Assembly: GCA_041695045.1 (NCBI GenBank)
Contig: JBGFRR010000125.1
Coordinates: 1-49,759, forward strand
Direction of reading: 5' to 3'
DNA: 49,759 bases
From: JBGFRR01 sp041695045
GTDB lineage: Bacteria > Bacteroidota > Ignavibacteria > UBA10030
The notes under the pieces were generated by a model. That model saw only the letters and a program-made list of their open reading frames with translations, did not search any database and had not been told where the DNA came from. The position numbers were made by a program, and so were the translations under genes. Shown in pieces: positions 41,101 through 49,759 of the stretch. Numbering within the stretch: position 1 is the stretch's first letter; each line of letters starts with the position of its first letter.

Positions 41101-43101
41101 ATGACTCCAGCCTCTCTCGACCAACTCTGCATCAACACCATTCGCACGCTCGCCATGGATGCAGTCCAAAAAGCAAAGTCCGGACATCCCGGCATGCCCA
41201 TGGGCGCGGCCCCTATGGCGTACGTTCTTTGGACGCGCCATCTCAAACACAATCCCGCAAATCCCAAATGGCACAATCGCGATCGATTCATTCTCTCTGC
41301 GGGACATGGTTGCATGTTGCTCTATTCGCTTTTGCACCTGACCGGCTACGATCTTTCGCTGGATGAGATCAAAAACTTTCGGCAGTGGGGAAGCAAGACT
41401 CCCGGCCACCCCGAATCGCATCTAACACCCGGCGTAGAAACAACCACAGGACCGCTCGGACAGGGATTCGCCAATGGCGTCGGAATGGCTATCGCGCAGA
41501 AATATCTCGCAGCACGTTACAATCGGCCCGGCTTCGACGTCGTCAACTACCGCATCTTTGCGATCGTCAGCGACGGCGACCTGATGGAAGGCGTGGCCTC
41601 GGAAGCGGCGTCGTTGGCAGGACATTTGAAGTTAGGCAACCTCATTTATCTGTACGACGACAACCACATCACCATCGACGGCAGCACCGACCTTGCATTC
41701 TCTGAAGATGTGGTAAAGCGGTTCGAGGCGTATGGATGGCACGTCCAGACGGTGGAAGATGGGAACGACCTGGAAGCGATCCACAACACAATCCGCACTG
41801 CCCGCGAGGATGAAGAAGAACGCCCTTCGCTGATCAACGTCCGTACACATATTGCATACGGCAGTCCGAACAAACAGAATACTGCCGAAGCGCACGGTGC
41901 CCCCTTAGGTGCAGAAGAGGTGAAGCTGACGAAAGAGCGGCTTGGCTGGGATCCCGAACAACACTTCTGTATTCCTGACGATGTGCTTTCCCACTTCAGG
42001 AAGGCCGTTGAGCAAGGGAAGAAATGGGAATCGCTCTGGAATACCATGCTGGAGCGATACCAAAAGCAGCATCCTGAATTGGCGGCGGAGTTCGCCACCA
42101 TGCGGCAGAACCAGTATGGCGAACAATGGAAGCAAGCCTTTCCCACCTTCGGGGCCAGCGCTATGGCTACGCGCGAAGCATCGGGGAAAGTGCTGAACGC
42201 CATTGCTCCCTACCTGCCCACATTGATCGGAGGCTCGGCCGACCTCACGCCATCCAACAACACCTATCTCAAGAACTTTCCAGAATTCCAACACGGCTCG
42301 TACGCAGGGCGCAACCTTCGCTTCGGCGTGCGCGAACATGCCATGGGTTCCATCCTCAACGGCATTGCGTTGACCGACGGGATGATCCCCTACGGCGGAA
42401 CATTCTTGATCTTTTCGGAATACATGCGCCCCCCCATTCGCCTTGCCGCGCTCATGGGCATCCGGCCGATCTACGTCTTCACGCACGACAGTATCGGGTT
42501 AGGGGAAGACGGCCCAACGCACCAACCCGTTGAGCAGCTCGCTTCACTCCGCTCGATCCCCAACATCACCGTCATCCGGCCTGGGGATGCGAGTGAAGTT
42601 GCCGTTGCCTGGCGAGTTGCGATTGAGCATACCGCCGGCCCGGTTGCGCTCGCGTTGACACGGCAGAACATTCCTCAGATCGACCGGACGAAATACGCAG
42701 CAGCAGAACATCTTATTCACGGCGCGTATGTGTTGGCAGAAAATTCCGCGCAACCGGAACTCATTCTCATCGGCACAGGCTCCGAGGTACAACACGTGAT
42801 CGGCGCGTACGAGGAGTTAGTCAGCGAGGGCTTCAAGGTACGCGTCGTAAGCATGCCGTCATGGGAGTTGTTCGAGCGTCAGACAAAAGAGTATCGCGAT
42901 GCCGTTCTTCCTCCGGCAGTGAAGAAGCGGCTTGCGGTCGAAGCAGGCTCGCCGATGGGATGGCATAAGTATGTAGGAGACTATGGCGACGTCGTTGGCG
43001 TTACGACATTCGGCCACTCAGCTCCTGTGGATGTCGTGATGCGGGAGTATGGCTTCACCGTCGAGAACGTTGTCGCGCGGGCCAGACGGATGTTAGGCTA
43101 A
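41101..43101 (+). CDS. tkt: transketolase
   Basis: The 666-aa thiamine-diphosphate enzyme has KSGHPGMPMGAAPMAYVLW near the N-terminus, GPLGQGFANGVGMAIAQK, the ThDP motif SDGDLMEGVASEAASLAGH...DDN and the pyrimidine domain with GIRPIYVFTHDSIGLGEDGP. It moves two-carbon units between sugar phosphates in the pentose phosphate pathway. ATG 41101 is chosen; a TTG at 41068 would add residues unlike the family. Confidence 0.94.
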   Translation: MTPASLDQLCINTIRTLAMDAVQKAKSGHPGMPMGAAPMAYVLWTRHLKHNPANPKWHNRDRFILSAGHGCMLLYSLLHLTGYDLSLDEIKNFRQWGSKTPGHPESHLTPGVETTTGPLGQGFANGVGMAIAQKYLAARYNRPGFDVVNYRIFAIVSDGDLMEGVASEAASLAGHLKLGNLIYLYDDNHITIDGSTDLAFSEDVVKRFEAYGWHVQTVEDGNDLEAIHNTIRTAREDEEERPSLINVRTHIAYGSPNKQNTAEAHGAPLGAEEVKLTKERLGWDPEQHFCIPDDVLSHFRKAVEQGKKWESLWNTMLERYQKQHPELAAEFATMRQNQYGEQWKQAFPTFGASAMATREASGKVLNAIAPYLPTLIGGSADLTPSNNTYLKNFPEFQHGSYAGRNLRFGVREHAMGSILNGIALTDGMIPYGGTFLIFSEYMRPPIRLAALMGIRPIYVFTHDSIGLGEDGPTHQPVEQLASLRSIPNITVIRPGDASEVAVAWRVAIEHTAGPVALALTRQNIPQIDRTKYAAAEHLIHGAYVLAENSAQPELILIGTGSEVQHVIGAYEELVSEGFKVRVVSMPSWELFERQTKEYRDAVLPPAVKKRLAVEAGSPMGWHKYVGDYGDVVGVTTFGHSAPVDVVMREYGFTVENVVARARRMLG

Positions 43102-43210
43102 CCGGTCGGTCGCTCGCGTCGGAATCCACAAATTCAGCAGCGGTGAGAAGTACTGGCAAACACCGTAATCGTATCCTCCTGCTCCTCAACGGCCCCATTA
43201 TTTCCGTGCC

Positions 43211-44323
43211 ATGAAGGAACTCAACGACATCATCGCCGCCTTCCGCTCGCTGAAACAAGCAGGCAAACCGGCAGCGCTTGCAACAGTGGTGAAGACGCGC
43301 GGCTCAACCTATCGCCGCCCCGGTGCGCGCATGCTCGTGAGCGATGCGGGACAGATGACCGGCTCGGTGAGCGGCGGATGCCTTGAAGCCGACGTGCTCG
43401 AAAAAGCCCGCAAGCTCATGGCTTCGGGGAGAGCCGAGACCGCAGTCTATGACATGACCTCAAGCGACGAGGGCGTGTGGGGATTGAACATGGGGTGTAA
43501 CGGCATCGTGCATCTGCTGATTGAGCCGTTGACGGGCAACGCGTCGCAGCAATTGGAATTCATCGACGAATGTATCAAGCGGCAACTACGGGGTGTGATT
43601 GCGACAGTGTTTCGCGTGGATGGGGAGTTCAACGCCCAGGTCGGGACGCGGCTGATGGTTCGGGAAGATGGTGAGATGGCGGAGAATGTGCGCAATCCGG
43701 TTCTTTCCGCAGCACTTGTAGAAAGCGCATGGCAAGCGATGGAGAGCGGAACAAGCGCTGTGAAGGAGTGCCGGTTTCTCGAAGGCGTGGTTGAGGCATT
43801 CGTGGAAGTGGTAAACCCTCCCACGCCCCTCGTCGTCTTCGGTGCCGGCAACGACGCCGTTCCCCTTGCACGTATGGCACAGGAACTTGGCTGGAGTGTC
43901 GCCGTCATCGACCATCGTCCGGCCGTTCTCACGGCCGAGCGATTCCCCAACTGCACGCTCATCAACAGTCGCCCTGAAGAGGTCGCCAACACCCTCACAC
44001 TAATGCACCACGCCGTTGCCGTCGTGATGACGCACAACCTTCTTCATGACTTGCAACTCCTCAAGTTCCTCCTTTCAACACCCAGCCGCTACATCGGCTT
44101 GTTAGGACCTCGCACACGCACGTCGCTGCTGCTTGAGCAGCTTGCAGCGGAGGGCATCGCGATGAGCGATGAACAGCGTGCTCGTCTCTTCGCGCCGGTA
44201 GGCCTCGACCTCGGCGCGGAATCACCCGAAGAAATCGCGCTCTCCATCCTTGCCGAGATTCGCGCTGTCCTCTCCCACCGACACGGCGGCTTCTTGCGCG
44301 AACACGAAGGGCCGATACATTAG
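43211..44323 (+). CDS. xdhC: XdhC/CoxI family molybdenum-cofactor maturation protein
   Basis: The 370-aa protein has the N-terminal XdhC_CoxI domain (LATVVKTRGSTYRRPGARML; GSVSGGCLEADVLEKA) and a C-terminal Rossmann domain (LVVFGAGNDAVPLARMAQEL) with the MTHNLLHDLQLLKFLL and GLLGPRTRT segments. XdhC delivers and sulfurates molybdenum cofactor for xanthine dehydrogenase-type enzymes. No such oxidase is in the window. The stop codon lies inside dispersed repeat C2, so the 3' end may have been shaped by that repeat. Confidence 0.88.
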   Translation: MKELNDIIAAFRSLKQAGKPAALATVVKTRGSTYRRPGARMLVSDAGQMTGSVSGGCLEADVLEKARKLMASGRAETAVYDMTSSDEGVWGLNMGCNGIVHLLIEPLTGNASQQLEFIDECIKRQLRGVIATVFRVDGEFNAQVGTRLMVREDGEMAENVRNPVLSAALVESAWQAMESGTSAVKECRFLEGVVEAFVEVVNPPTPLVVFGAGNDAVPLARMAQELGWSVAVIDHRPAVLTAERFPNCTLINSRPEEVANTLTLMHHAVAVVMTHNLLHDLQLLKFLLSTPSRYIGLLGPRTRTSLLLEQLAAEGIAMSDEQRARLFAPVGLDLGAESPEEIALSILAEIRAVLSHRHGGFLREHEGPIH

Positions 44324-44372
44324 CAGGATGTTGAAAAACCCTTTTGGATGAAAGTTGAACCGCAATGACGCC
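44317..44372 (+). repeat. TTGAAAAACCC dispersed repeat, copy C2
   Basis: This matches copy C1 (28921-28975) with few mismatches, same orientation: ACATTAGCAGG, TGTTGAAAAACCC, TGGATGAAAG, AACCGCAA-GACGCC. The TAG of its ACATTAG start is the stop codon of the XdhC gene. Confidence 0.65.
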
Positions 44373-44695
44373 AAGAGCGCCTTGTTGAAATCTGAAAGAA
44401 AAATAAGAGCTGTCGGTTCGTTCTAAAGATCGATCAAACCGGAGGTTTGATAAAACTCTGCTCAGCGAAACATATTAACCACAGATTCACAGATTAGCTG
44501 CGAAAACACACAATCAAAAAGTATGATAAGACAAAAGAAAAACGTTCTTTGTGTGCTTGGGTTGTTCGGGAGTTCAACTCCCTCACAACCTCCGCTCAGT
44601 GGAAACGTAAACCACACCTGCCTGCCCACCACCGCTTTAGCCTTGCCGTTTCTCACATCTCGCCGTACATTACACGCCGCAACAGCACACATCGT
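44324..44695. other. 372-nt region between xdhC and pepF
   Basis: This contains repeat C2, an 8-bp hairpin ATCAAACC-gga-GGTTTGAT at 44432-44450, a partial AACCACAGATT-CACAGATT repeat near 44479, and the left arm of element B (44594-44626). No gene is credible; a longer frame in the pepF phase reads through the repeats but has no homology upstream of 44696. Confidence 0.6.
44594..44626 (+). repeat. MITE-like element, left arm only, copy B3
   Basis: GCTCAGTGGAAACGTAAACC followed by ACACCTGCCTGCC matches the left arm of B1 and B4 with a few changes. No right arm follows; it ends about 70 nt before pepF. Confidence 0.5.
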
Positions 44696-46636
44696 ATGAC
44701 CATACATCGACTCCATCCCCGCTTCTCTTTACCCGATACAGGACGCCCCCTGCACCTCGGCCTCGCCGTCTCCATGTCCAGTCTTGCCATTGCGGGCACG
44801 GCAATGTTCGCGCGGGAACGCGACCGCAGCAAGATTCCCGACGAATTCACATGGGACCTCACGCATATTTATCCCTCCGACGAAGCGTGGGCGAAGGCGA
44901 AAGAGTCGCTCGTCCAGCGCATCGCTGCCGTCGAATCGTTCCGCGGTAAACTCGCTTCATCGGCAACGGAGCTTCTTGCCTGCCTCGAACTCGTCAGCGA
45001 CCTTTCGAAAGAGCATGCCCGCCTCTACAGCTATGCCGCGATGCACTCCGATACCGACACGCGCGTCGCAAAGTATCTCGGCATGCAGCAGGAGATGAGT
45101 CAAATCGGTTCCGAGTTTGCCGCACGCGCCGCGTTCATCGAGCCGGAGATTCTCAAGATGGACAAGGCGAGAATTGACGAGTTCCTCAAGCACGAGCAGG
45201 GTCTTGCCGTCTACCGACACTATTTACACGATATCCTTCGCCGCAAGGAGCACACCGGCACGGAAGCCGAGGAGCGCATCATCGCGCAGGCTGGACTGAT
45301 GGCCGACGGCGCGCAGAACATCTACGGGGTGTTTTCGGACGCCGACTTTCCGTTCGCCGAGGTCGCACTGAGCGACGGGAAGAGCGTGAAACTCGACAAA
45401 GCCGCCTTTGCGCTCCACCGCGCAGATAAAAACCGCGACGGCCGGCGCAAAGTGTTTGCGGCATTCTTCGGCAAGCTGAACGACTTCCACCGTACCTTCG
45501 GCACACAGCTCAACGCCGAGGTGAAGAAGAACCTGTTCTACATGAAGGCGCGGAAGTACACTTCATGCCTCGAAAGCGCGCTGGATGCCAACAATATTCC
45601 CACGGCCGTCTACCACCGCCTCATCGAAGGCGTGAACGCGCATCTCGGCACATTCCATCGCTATCTGAAACTCCGCAAGCGCATCCTCGGTGTGGACGAG
45701 TTACATTACTACGACCTGTACGCGCCGCTTTTAGCAGACGTTGACCTCCGCTATGAGGTCGCCGAAGCACAACAGCATATCCTCGCATCGCTCGCGCCGT
45801 TAGGGAGCGAATACACCGAGGTAGTGAAGCGGTTGTTCAACGAGCGGTGGATCGACATGTTCCCGACCGAGGGTAAACGCTCCAGCGCGTATTCCAATGG
45901 CTCGGTGTACGACGTCCATCCGTACATCCTGATGAATTACAACACCAAGTACGACGACGTCAGCACGCTGACGCACGAGTTAGGCCACACAATGCACAGC
46001 TATCTTTCGAACAAGCACCAGCCGTATGCGACGGCCAATTATCCCATCTTCGTCGCCGAAGTTGCCTCGACGTTCAACGAGGCGCTGCTCATCGACTACA
46101 TGCTCAAGAACATTCAGGACGACGGTGTGCGGCTTTCGATCCTGGGGAACCAGCTTGAGAGCATCAAGGGGACGGTGTTCCGGCAGACGCAGTTTGCAGA
46201 GTTCGAACTCCGCCTCCATGAGATGGCGGAGCGCGGCGAGCCTATCACCGGCGAGGTACTCAACACGCTCTACGTGGAGATCACCAAGCGCTACTACGGC
46301 CACCCGCCTACGGCGGGCAGCGTCTGTGTTGTGGATGACGAGATCAAGGCGGAGTGGGCGTACATTCCGCACTTCTACTACAACTTCTACGTCTATCAGT
46401 ACGCAACGTCGTTCACGGCGTCGGTGGCGCTTTCCGAGCAGGTGCTGGCAGGCGACCGAGAAGCGGCAAAGCGATTCCTCGCGTTCCTTTCCTCCGGCGG
46501 GTCGGATTATCCGATCAATCTCCTGAAGACTGCGGGCGTGGACATGACGACACCACAGCCGCTCGAGCTGACGATGAAGAAGATGAATCGCATCATGGAC
46601 GAGATGGAGACGATCCTGAGCACGATGAAGAAATGA
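44696..46636 (+). CDS. pepF: oligoendopeptidase F
   Basis: The 646-aa M3-family zinc peptidase has the metal site LTHELGHTMHSYLS (about 425-438) and the downstream VAEVASTFNEALL carrying the third ligand Glu. It cleaves short peptides of 7-17 residues. The first 40 residues include a hydrophobic segment (about 20-38, LHLGLAVSMSSLAIAGTAMF) before the conserved start IPDEFTWDLTHIY, suggesting export or anchoring, unlike cytosolic PepF. ATG 44696 is taken; the ATG near 44774 (MSSLAIAG) is an alternative. Confidence 0.85.
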   Translation: MTIHRLHPRFSLPDTGRPLHLGLAVSMSSLAIAGTAMFARERDRSKIPDEFTWDLTHIYPSDEAWAKAKESLVQRIAAVESFRGKLASSATELLACLELVSDLSKEHARLYSYAAMHSDTDTRVAKYLGMQQEMSQIGSEFAARAAFIEPEILKMDKARIDEFLKHEQGLAVYRHYLHDILRRKEHTGTEAEERIIAQAGLMADGAQNIYGVFSDADFPFAEVALSDGKSVKLDKAAFALHRADKNRDGRRKVFAAFFGKLNDFHRTFGTQLNAEVKKNLFYMKARKYTSCLESALDANNIPTAVYHRLIEGVNAHLGTFHRYLKLRKRILGVDELHYYDLYAPLLADVDLRYEVAEAQQHILASLAPLGSEYTEVVKRLFNERWIDMFPTEGKRSSAYSNGSVYDVHPYILMNYNTKYDDVSTLTHELGHTMHSYLSNKHQPYATANYPIFVAEVASTFNEALLIDYMLKNIQDDGVRLSILGNQLESIKGTVFRQTQFAEFELRLHEMAERGEPITGEVLNTLYVEITKRYYGHPPTAGSVCVVDDEIKAEWAYIPHFYYNFYVYQYATSFTASVALSEQVLAGDREAAKRFLAFLSSGGSDYPINLLKTAGVDMTTPQPLELTMKKMNRIMDEMETILSTMKK

Positions 46637-46743
46637 AAGGAAGGATAGAACAGGGAGTGATAGATTTTTGGGTGCACATCCGTTCATCGACCCATTGATC
46701 CAATAGATCTTTTCTCGGTTCGTCCATCCGTCGGGATTCTGCC

Positions 46744-47325
46744 ATGGCTGCTCACAACATCGCTGCTGTTGTTCTTGCTGCCGGCGGTTCAACACGATTC
46801 GGACCACCGAAGCAGCTTCTCCCATTCCGTGGCAAACCGCTCATCCGGTGCCTTGTGGAGGTTGCAATTCAGTCCAAATCGAAAGCCACTTACGTGGTGC
46901 TTGGTGCTCAGGCGAACAAGATACAAACGGAACTCGCAAACCTTCCGGCGACGGTCGTGCACAACGCTGACTGGCAGGAGGGGATAGCATCATCGATTCG
47001 TGCCGGCATCACGGCCATTCCTCCCGATTGCACGGCCGCCCTCCTCCTCGTCATTGACCAACCATTCCTCACGACGGCGCTTCTGGATTCCATCATCGAC
47101 CGACATCTCGCCACTCGCGCTCCCGTCGTTGCATGTTCCTACGCGAACACTGTCGGGGTTCCGGCATTATTCGACCGCACACTTTTCCCCGAATTGTTGT
47201 CGCTGCAAGGCGACCGTGGAGCAAAACGGGTTATCCTCGCTCACGCGGAGGAAGCCGAGACCATTCCCTGGCCTGATGGCGCTGTGGACATCGACATTGT
47301 AGAGGATAGAAGTAAGCTCTTGTAA
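46744..47325 (+). CDS. mocA: MobA-like nucleotidyltransferase (molybdenum cofactor cytidylyl/guanylyltransferase type)
   Basis: The 193-aa protein has the NTP-transferase start IAAVVLAAGGSTRFGPPKQL (residues 6-25), the Mg2+ motif VIDQPFLTT and a C-terminal GDRGAKRVIL. This is the MocA/MobA family, which adds CMP or GMP to molybdopterin. MocA works with XdhC for xanthine-dehydrogenase-type enzymes; XdhC is 2.4 kb upstream, with pepF in between. Which nucleotide it uses cannot be read. Confidence 0.85.
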   Translation: MAAHNIAAVVLAAGGSTRFGPPKQLLPFRGKPLIRCLVEVAIQSKSKATYVVLGAQANKIQTELANLPATVVHNADWQEGIASSIRAGITAIPPDCTAALLLVIDQPFLTTALLDSIIDRHLATRAPVVACSYANTVGVPALFDRTLFPELLSLQGDRGAKRVILAHAEEAETIPWPDGAVDIDIVEDRSKLL

Positions 47326-47333
47326 ACCTCACC

Positions 47334-47590
47334 CACCATTCACCGACCGTTTCACGCCGCCGTTCATTATCTCATCATAGCCCTTGAAGCCACGCGTCAA
47401 GCCGAACAGCGAACGCTGAAACTCAAAGTGCTCGCGCACGAAACCGAACTCAAAGCGACCCACGTTTTCTTTTCAACAGTCTCATCCCCACCAGCGCGCT
47501 GACAGCATCCGACCCCGCAGCCGCGCGCAGAATGACGCTCCTATTTTCGAACCTCCTCCGTACGGCTTCATCTCGGCGCACAAGCGATGA
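47334..47590 (-). pseudogene. possible decayed coding region on the minus strand
   Basis: Two minus-strand segments look protein-like but are in different frames: an upstream one (DEAVRRRFENRSVILRAA, then ALVGMRLLK) and a downstream one (VGRFEFGFVREHFEFQRSLF, then GLTRGFKGYDEIMNG). One frameshift in the A-run near 47465 would join them. I recognise no family, and an artefact of composition remains possible. Confidence 0.3.
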
Positions 47591-47712
47591 TCACGCTCCA
47601 GGAGGAGTTGATGATTGCGAATGATGGGGATTTCGCTTACATTCTACCTGTCATTGTTCTCCACCATCATGACAGACAACGATATCAGAATAAAGAATGC
47701 AAAGGTAACCGA

Positions 47713-48183
47713 ATGGAAGTCTCAAAACGAATTGCGCTGGTTGCACACGACAACTGCAAAAAGGATTTACTCGAATGGGTGGATTGGAACTGGAGACTGC
47801 TCCTTGACCACAAACTGATTTGCACAGGAACGACAGGCCGCTTGGTGGAGGACGTATTGTTGAAGAAACTTGAGAAGGGGAAGCCATTCAATCAAACGAT
47901 CGTGAAACTCAAGTCCGGTCCATTTGGAGGCGATCAACAACTGGGCGCAATGATTGCAGAAGGGAATGTGGACATCCTGATTTTCTTTTGGGATCCCATG
48001 CAGCCGCACCCACACGATGTTGATGTGAAAGCGCTGCTGAGAATCTCTGTCCTGTATAATATCCCGACAGCCTGCAACCGGTCAACAGCGGACTTTCTCA
48101 TTTCGTCTCCTCTCATGACGGAACGGTACAGCCAGAAACTGACGGACTACTCACAATATCTTGACAGGTCGATCACGCATTGA
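47713..48183 (+). CDS. mgsA: methylglyoxal synthase
   Basis: The 156-aa protein has all family motifs: VAHDNCKKDLLEW (catalytic Asp region), GTTGRL, SGPFGGDQQLGAMIAEG, FFWDPMQPHPHDVDVKAL and IPTACNRSTADF. It turns dihydroxyacetone phosphate into methylglyoxal and phosphate, a bypass of lower glycolysis when phosphate is low. The frame is open upstream to 47587, but MEVSKRIALVAHDN at ATG 47713 is the conserved start. Confidence 0.93.
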   Translation: MEVSKRIALVAHDNCKKDLLEWVDWNWRLLLDHKLICTGTTGRLVEDVLLKKLEKGKPFNQTIVKLKSGPFGGDQQLGAMIAEGNVDILIFFWDPMQPHPHDVDVKALLRISVLYNIPTACNRSTADFLISSPLMTERYSQKLTDYSQYLDRSITH

Positions 48184-48236
48184 TCAACGGCAAGACAGCC
48201 GTTGCACGACCGTACGATTCTCTCCGGACACGCACA

Positions 48237-49349
48237 ATGACAACCAAGCGCGGAACGACTAACTCTCCGAAAAAAAGCTCCAGCCCGATCCCTGCCGTCG
48301 TGGCCAACCCCACGACCATCATGCTGGGAGTCATCGTCGCCTTTATCGTGGGGATTGTGCTGTATGAACTTCGTCCGATCTTACTGCCGTTCGTCATTGC
48401 GCTCTTCTTCTCTATCATCTTCAGTTCGGCCGTCGCATTCATGCGCGAACGCCGCATCCCGACGGTCGTTGGTCTGGCGGTCGTGTTGCTGTCCATGGCA
48501 TTGATTCTGTTCTTGGTGTCGCTCATTCTGTACTCGAGCGTGGAGTCGTTCGCGCGGGAAATGCCGAAGTACGAGCGCCGGCTTTCCGCCGTCGTCGAGA
48601 ATGCCATTCAGACCATTACGCAAACCGCAACCGACCTCGACCTCAAGATCGATGAAGTCGACTGGCGGCAGGCATTTGAGCTGTCGTCGCTCACCGCAAC
48701 AGTGACCGCAGGCCTCGGCTCGTTCCTGACCTTTCTCACCAACCTCTTCCTGATACTCCTCTTCATGATGTTCATGTTAGGAGGAAGTGGCTTGCTCGGA
48801 GAAAAGATCCAACATGCCTTTCCCGCTCGACGGGCGGAGCAATTCGTGAGCATCATCGACAACGTCAGCACCCAAGTGCGCCAGTATCTTATCACCAAGA
48901 CGCTCATTAGTCTCGGCACCGGTATTCTCACGTTTTTCATTCTTCTCGCGATCGGCGTCGATTTCGCACTCATCTGGGCAACCCTGGCGTTTCTCCTCAA
49001 CTTTATTCCCAACATCGGCTCAATCATCGCGGTCGCCCTGCCGACCGTCGTCTCCATCCTTCAGTTCGATACATTTTCGCAACCACTGTTAGTCCTTGTG
49101 CTCCTTGGCATCACTCAAGTCGCAATGGGGAATGTCTTAGAGCCGCGCTGGATGGCAACGCGTCTCAACCTGAGCGCGCTCGTGGTCCTCGTCTCGCTGA
49201 TTTTCTGGGGATGGCTCTGGGGCGTGTGGGGGATGATTCTTGCTGTGCCGATTATGGCAACGATCAAGATTGTCTTCGAAAACATCGAGCCGTTACGCCC
49301 GCTTTCTCTGCTCATGAGCGGAGCCGTTCCCTCACAGCCCGAGGAGTAA
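48237..49349 (+). CDS. AI-2E family transporter (PerM/YdiK-like)
   Basis: The 370-aa membrane protein has about seven transmembrane helices and the AI-2E/PerM domain: VLYELRPILLPFVIALFF at the start and FALIWATLAFLLNFIPNIGSII, with a C-terminal GNVLEPRWMATRLNLSALVV. Members include the AI-2 exporter TqsA and Na+/H+ antiporters; substrate is unknown. ATG 48237 is preferred to the TTG overlapping the mgsA stop. Together with mgsA it could form a two-gene unit. Confidence 0.87.
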   Translation: MTTKRGTTNSPKKSSSPIPAVVANPTTIMLGVIVAFIVGIVLYELRPILLPFVIALFFSIIFSSAVAFMRERRIPTVVGLAVVLLSMALILFLVSLILYSSVESFAREMPKYERRLSAVVENAIQTITQTATDLDLKIDEVDWRQAFELSSLTATVTAGLGSFLTFLTNLFLILLFMMFMLGGSGLLGEKIQHAFPARRAEQFVSIIDNVSTQVRQYLITKTLISLGTGILTFFILLAIGVDFALIWATLAFLLNFIPNIGSIIAVALPTVVSILQFDTFSQPLLVLVLLGITQVAMGNVLEPRWMATRLNLSALVVLVSLIFWGWLWGVWGMILAVPIMATIKIVFENIEPLRPLSLLMSGAVPSQPEE

Positions 49350-49502
49350 CGACACCTTGACGTTGTCGTTGCAGCTTCGTTCCTTTCCTCCTGCCCGCAT
49401 GAGTTCCGCCGTCCATTGCACGCCAACCTTTCCGTCCTCAGCGGAATCTCATCCATACGTGAACTGCGAGTATTCCGGATAAACTCCACATCCGAAGGAG
49501 AG

Positions 49503-49592
49503 ATGATGAACTTTTCTGGAGAAGCGACTGTTATCAGTCTCAGTCTTCTTGTTATCATCTTCAGCACTGGCCTCAGCGCGCAGGCGTCGTGA
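49503..49592 (+). pseudogene. signal-peptide-only ORF, truncated secreted protein
   Basis: AAGGAGAG precedes an ATG at 49503 that encodes a clean signal peptide, MMNFSGEATVISLSLLVIIF followed by STGLSAQAS, and then a stop. A good ribosome binding site and a complete signal sequence without a mature part point to the 5' end of a secreted-protein gene cut off by a stop or by the downstream repeat arm (49635). Confidence 0.5.
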
Positions 49593-49634
49593 TGTATGTG
49601 TATCAAACCGATACGTCGGGTGTATACAAGTGGA

Positions 49635-49664
49635 GTAACTCCTCAGTGAAAAAGTCAAACCACA
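49635..49664 (+). repeat. MITE-like element, left arm, copy B4
   Basis: GTAACTCCTCAGTGAAAAAG followed by TCAAACCACA matches the right arm of B2 in reverse complement and the left arm of B1. It runs directly into the (CCTG)n tract. Confidence 0.65.

Positions 49665-49759
<95 letters not shown>

Overview
This window looks like a chromosomal stretch of a moderately GC-rich, Gram-negative heterotroph, most likely from the Bacteroidota / Chlorobiota / Ignavibacteriota assemblage. Signs of this are a three-gene menaquinone-type succinate dehydrogenase with one cytochrome b subunit, an exported lamin-tail protein with a C-terminal FlgD-like Ig fold, several small lipoproteins, weak or missing Shine-Dalgarno sequences, and promoter-like TATnTTnR elements. 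The taxon is an inference; no rRNA or marker search was possible. The (CCTG)n tract at the right edge is probably where an assembly stopped.

Layout. 1-7.7 kb: small membrane protein, MOSC protein, acyl-ACP desaturase, exported lamin-tail protein, GlnD, MurI. 7.7-9.9 kb: a RelE/ParE-type toxin-antitoxin pair, a block of palindromic repeats, a divergent peptide deformylase, a nested palindromic element and pterin dehydratase. 9.9-16.5 kb: dense plus-strand cluster with a TPR protein, an SbtA-SbtB bicarbonate-transporter/PII-like pair, PyrE, MscS, Nudix, a zinc-ribbon peptide, pyrimidine phosphorylase, a CBS protein and a membrane-anchored ferredoxin-like protein. 16.5-25.6 kb: inositol monophosphatase, lipoprotein, a MacA-like adaptor with two MacB-like permeases but no ATPase, a decayed hydrolase, a histone-deacetylase-family enzyme and a Na+/Ca2+ antiporter. 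25.6-29.2 kb: sparse, repeat-rich region with a DUF2946-like exported peptide, a MarR-type regulator carrying an extra cysteine cluster, a perfect 15-bp inverted repeat and a 54-aa ORF. 28-39.5 kb: minus-strand genes for SdhCAB, FtsX, PheA, two lipoproteins, RecR, YbaB, tRNA-Asn, a PLP enzyme, PhoU, a TraR/DksA protein and a zinc-ribbon protein. 39.9-49.4 kb: plus-strand metabolic genes for an LhgO-like oxidase, transketolase, XdhC, PepF, MocA-like transferase, methylglyoxal synthase and an AI-2E-family permease. The right edge is a truncated secreted gene running into a repeat arm and the microsatellite.

How the genes fit together. Most are housekeeping genes in short overlapping runs. Functional groupings include PhoU/TraR/zinc-ribbon, PheA/FtsX, RecR/YbaB, and XdhC with the MocA-like transferase (molybdenum-cofactor maturation). 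I did not find a large new defence or biosynthetic system. The most distinctive feature is a set of dispersed palindromic repeats. One is a MITE-like element with two different conserved arms and a variable interior. Another is a 75-nt sequence present in two perfect inverted copies 25.6 kb apart. Others fill the gap inside the sdh operon. The next most interesting items are SbtA-SbtB outside an obvious cyanobacterial context, the ferredoxin-like membrane protein with only three cysteines, and the MarR regulator locus.
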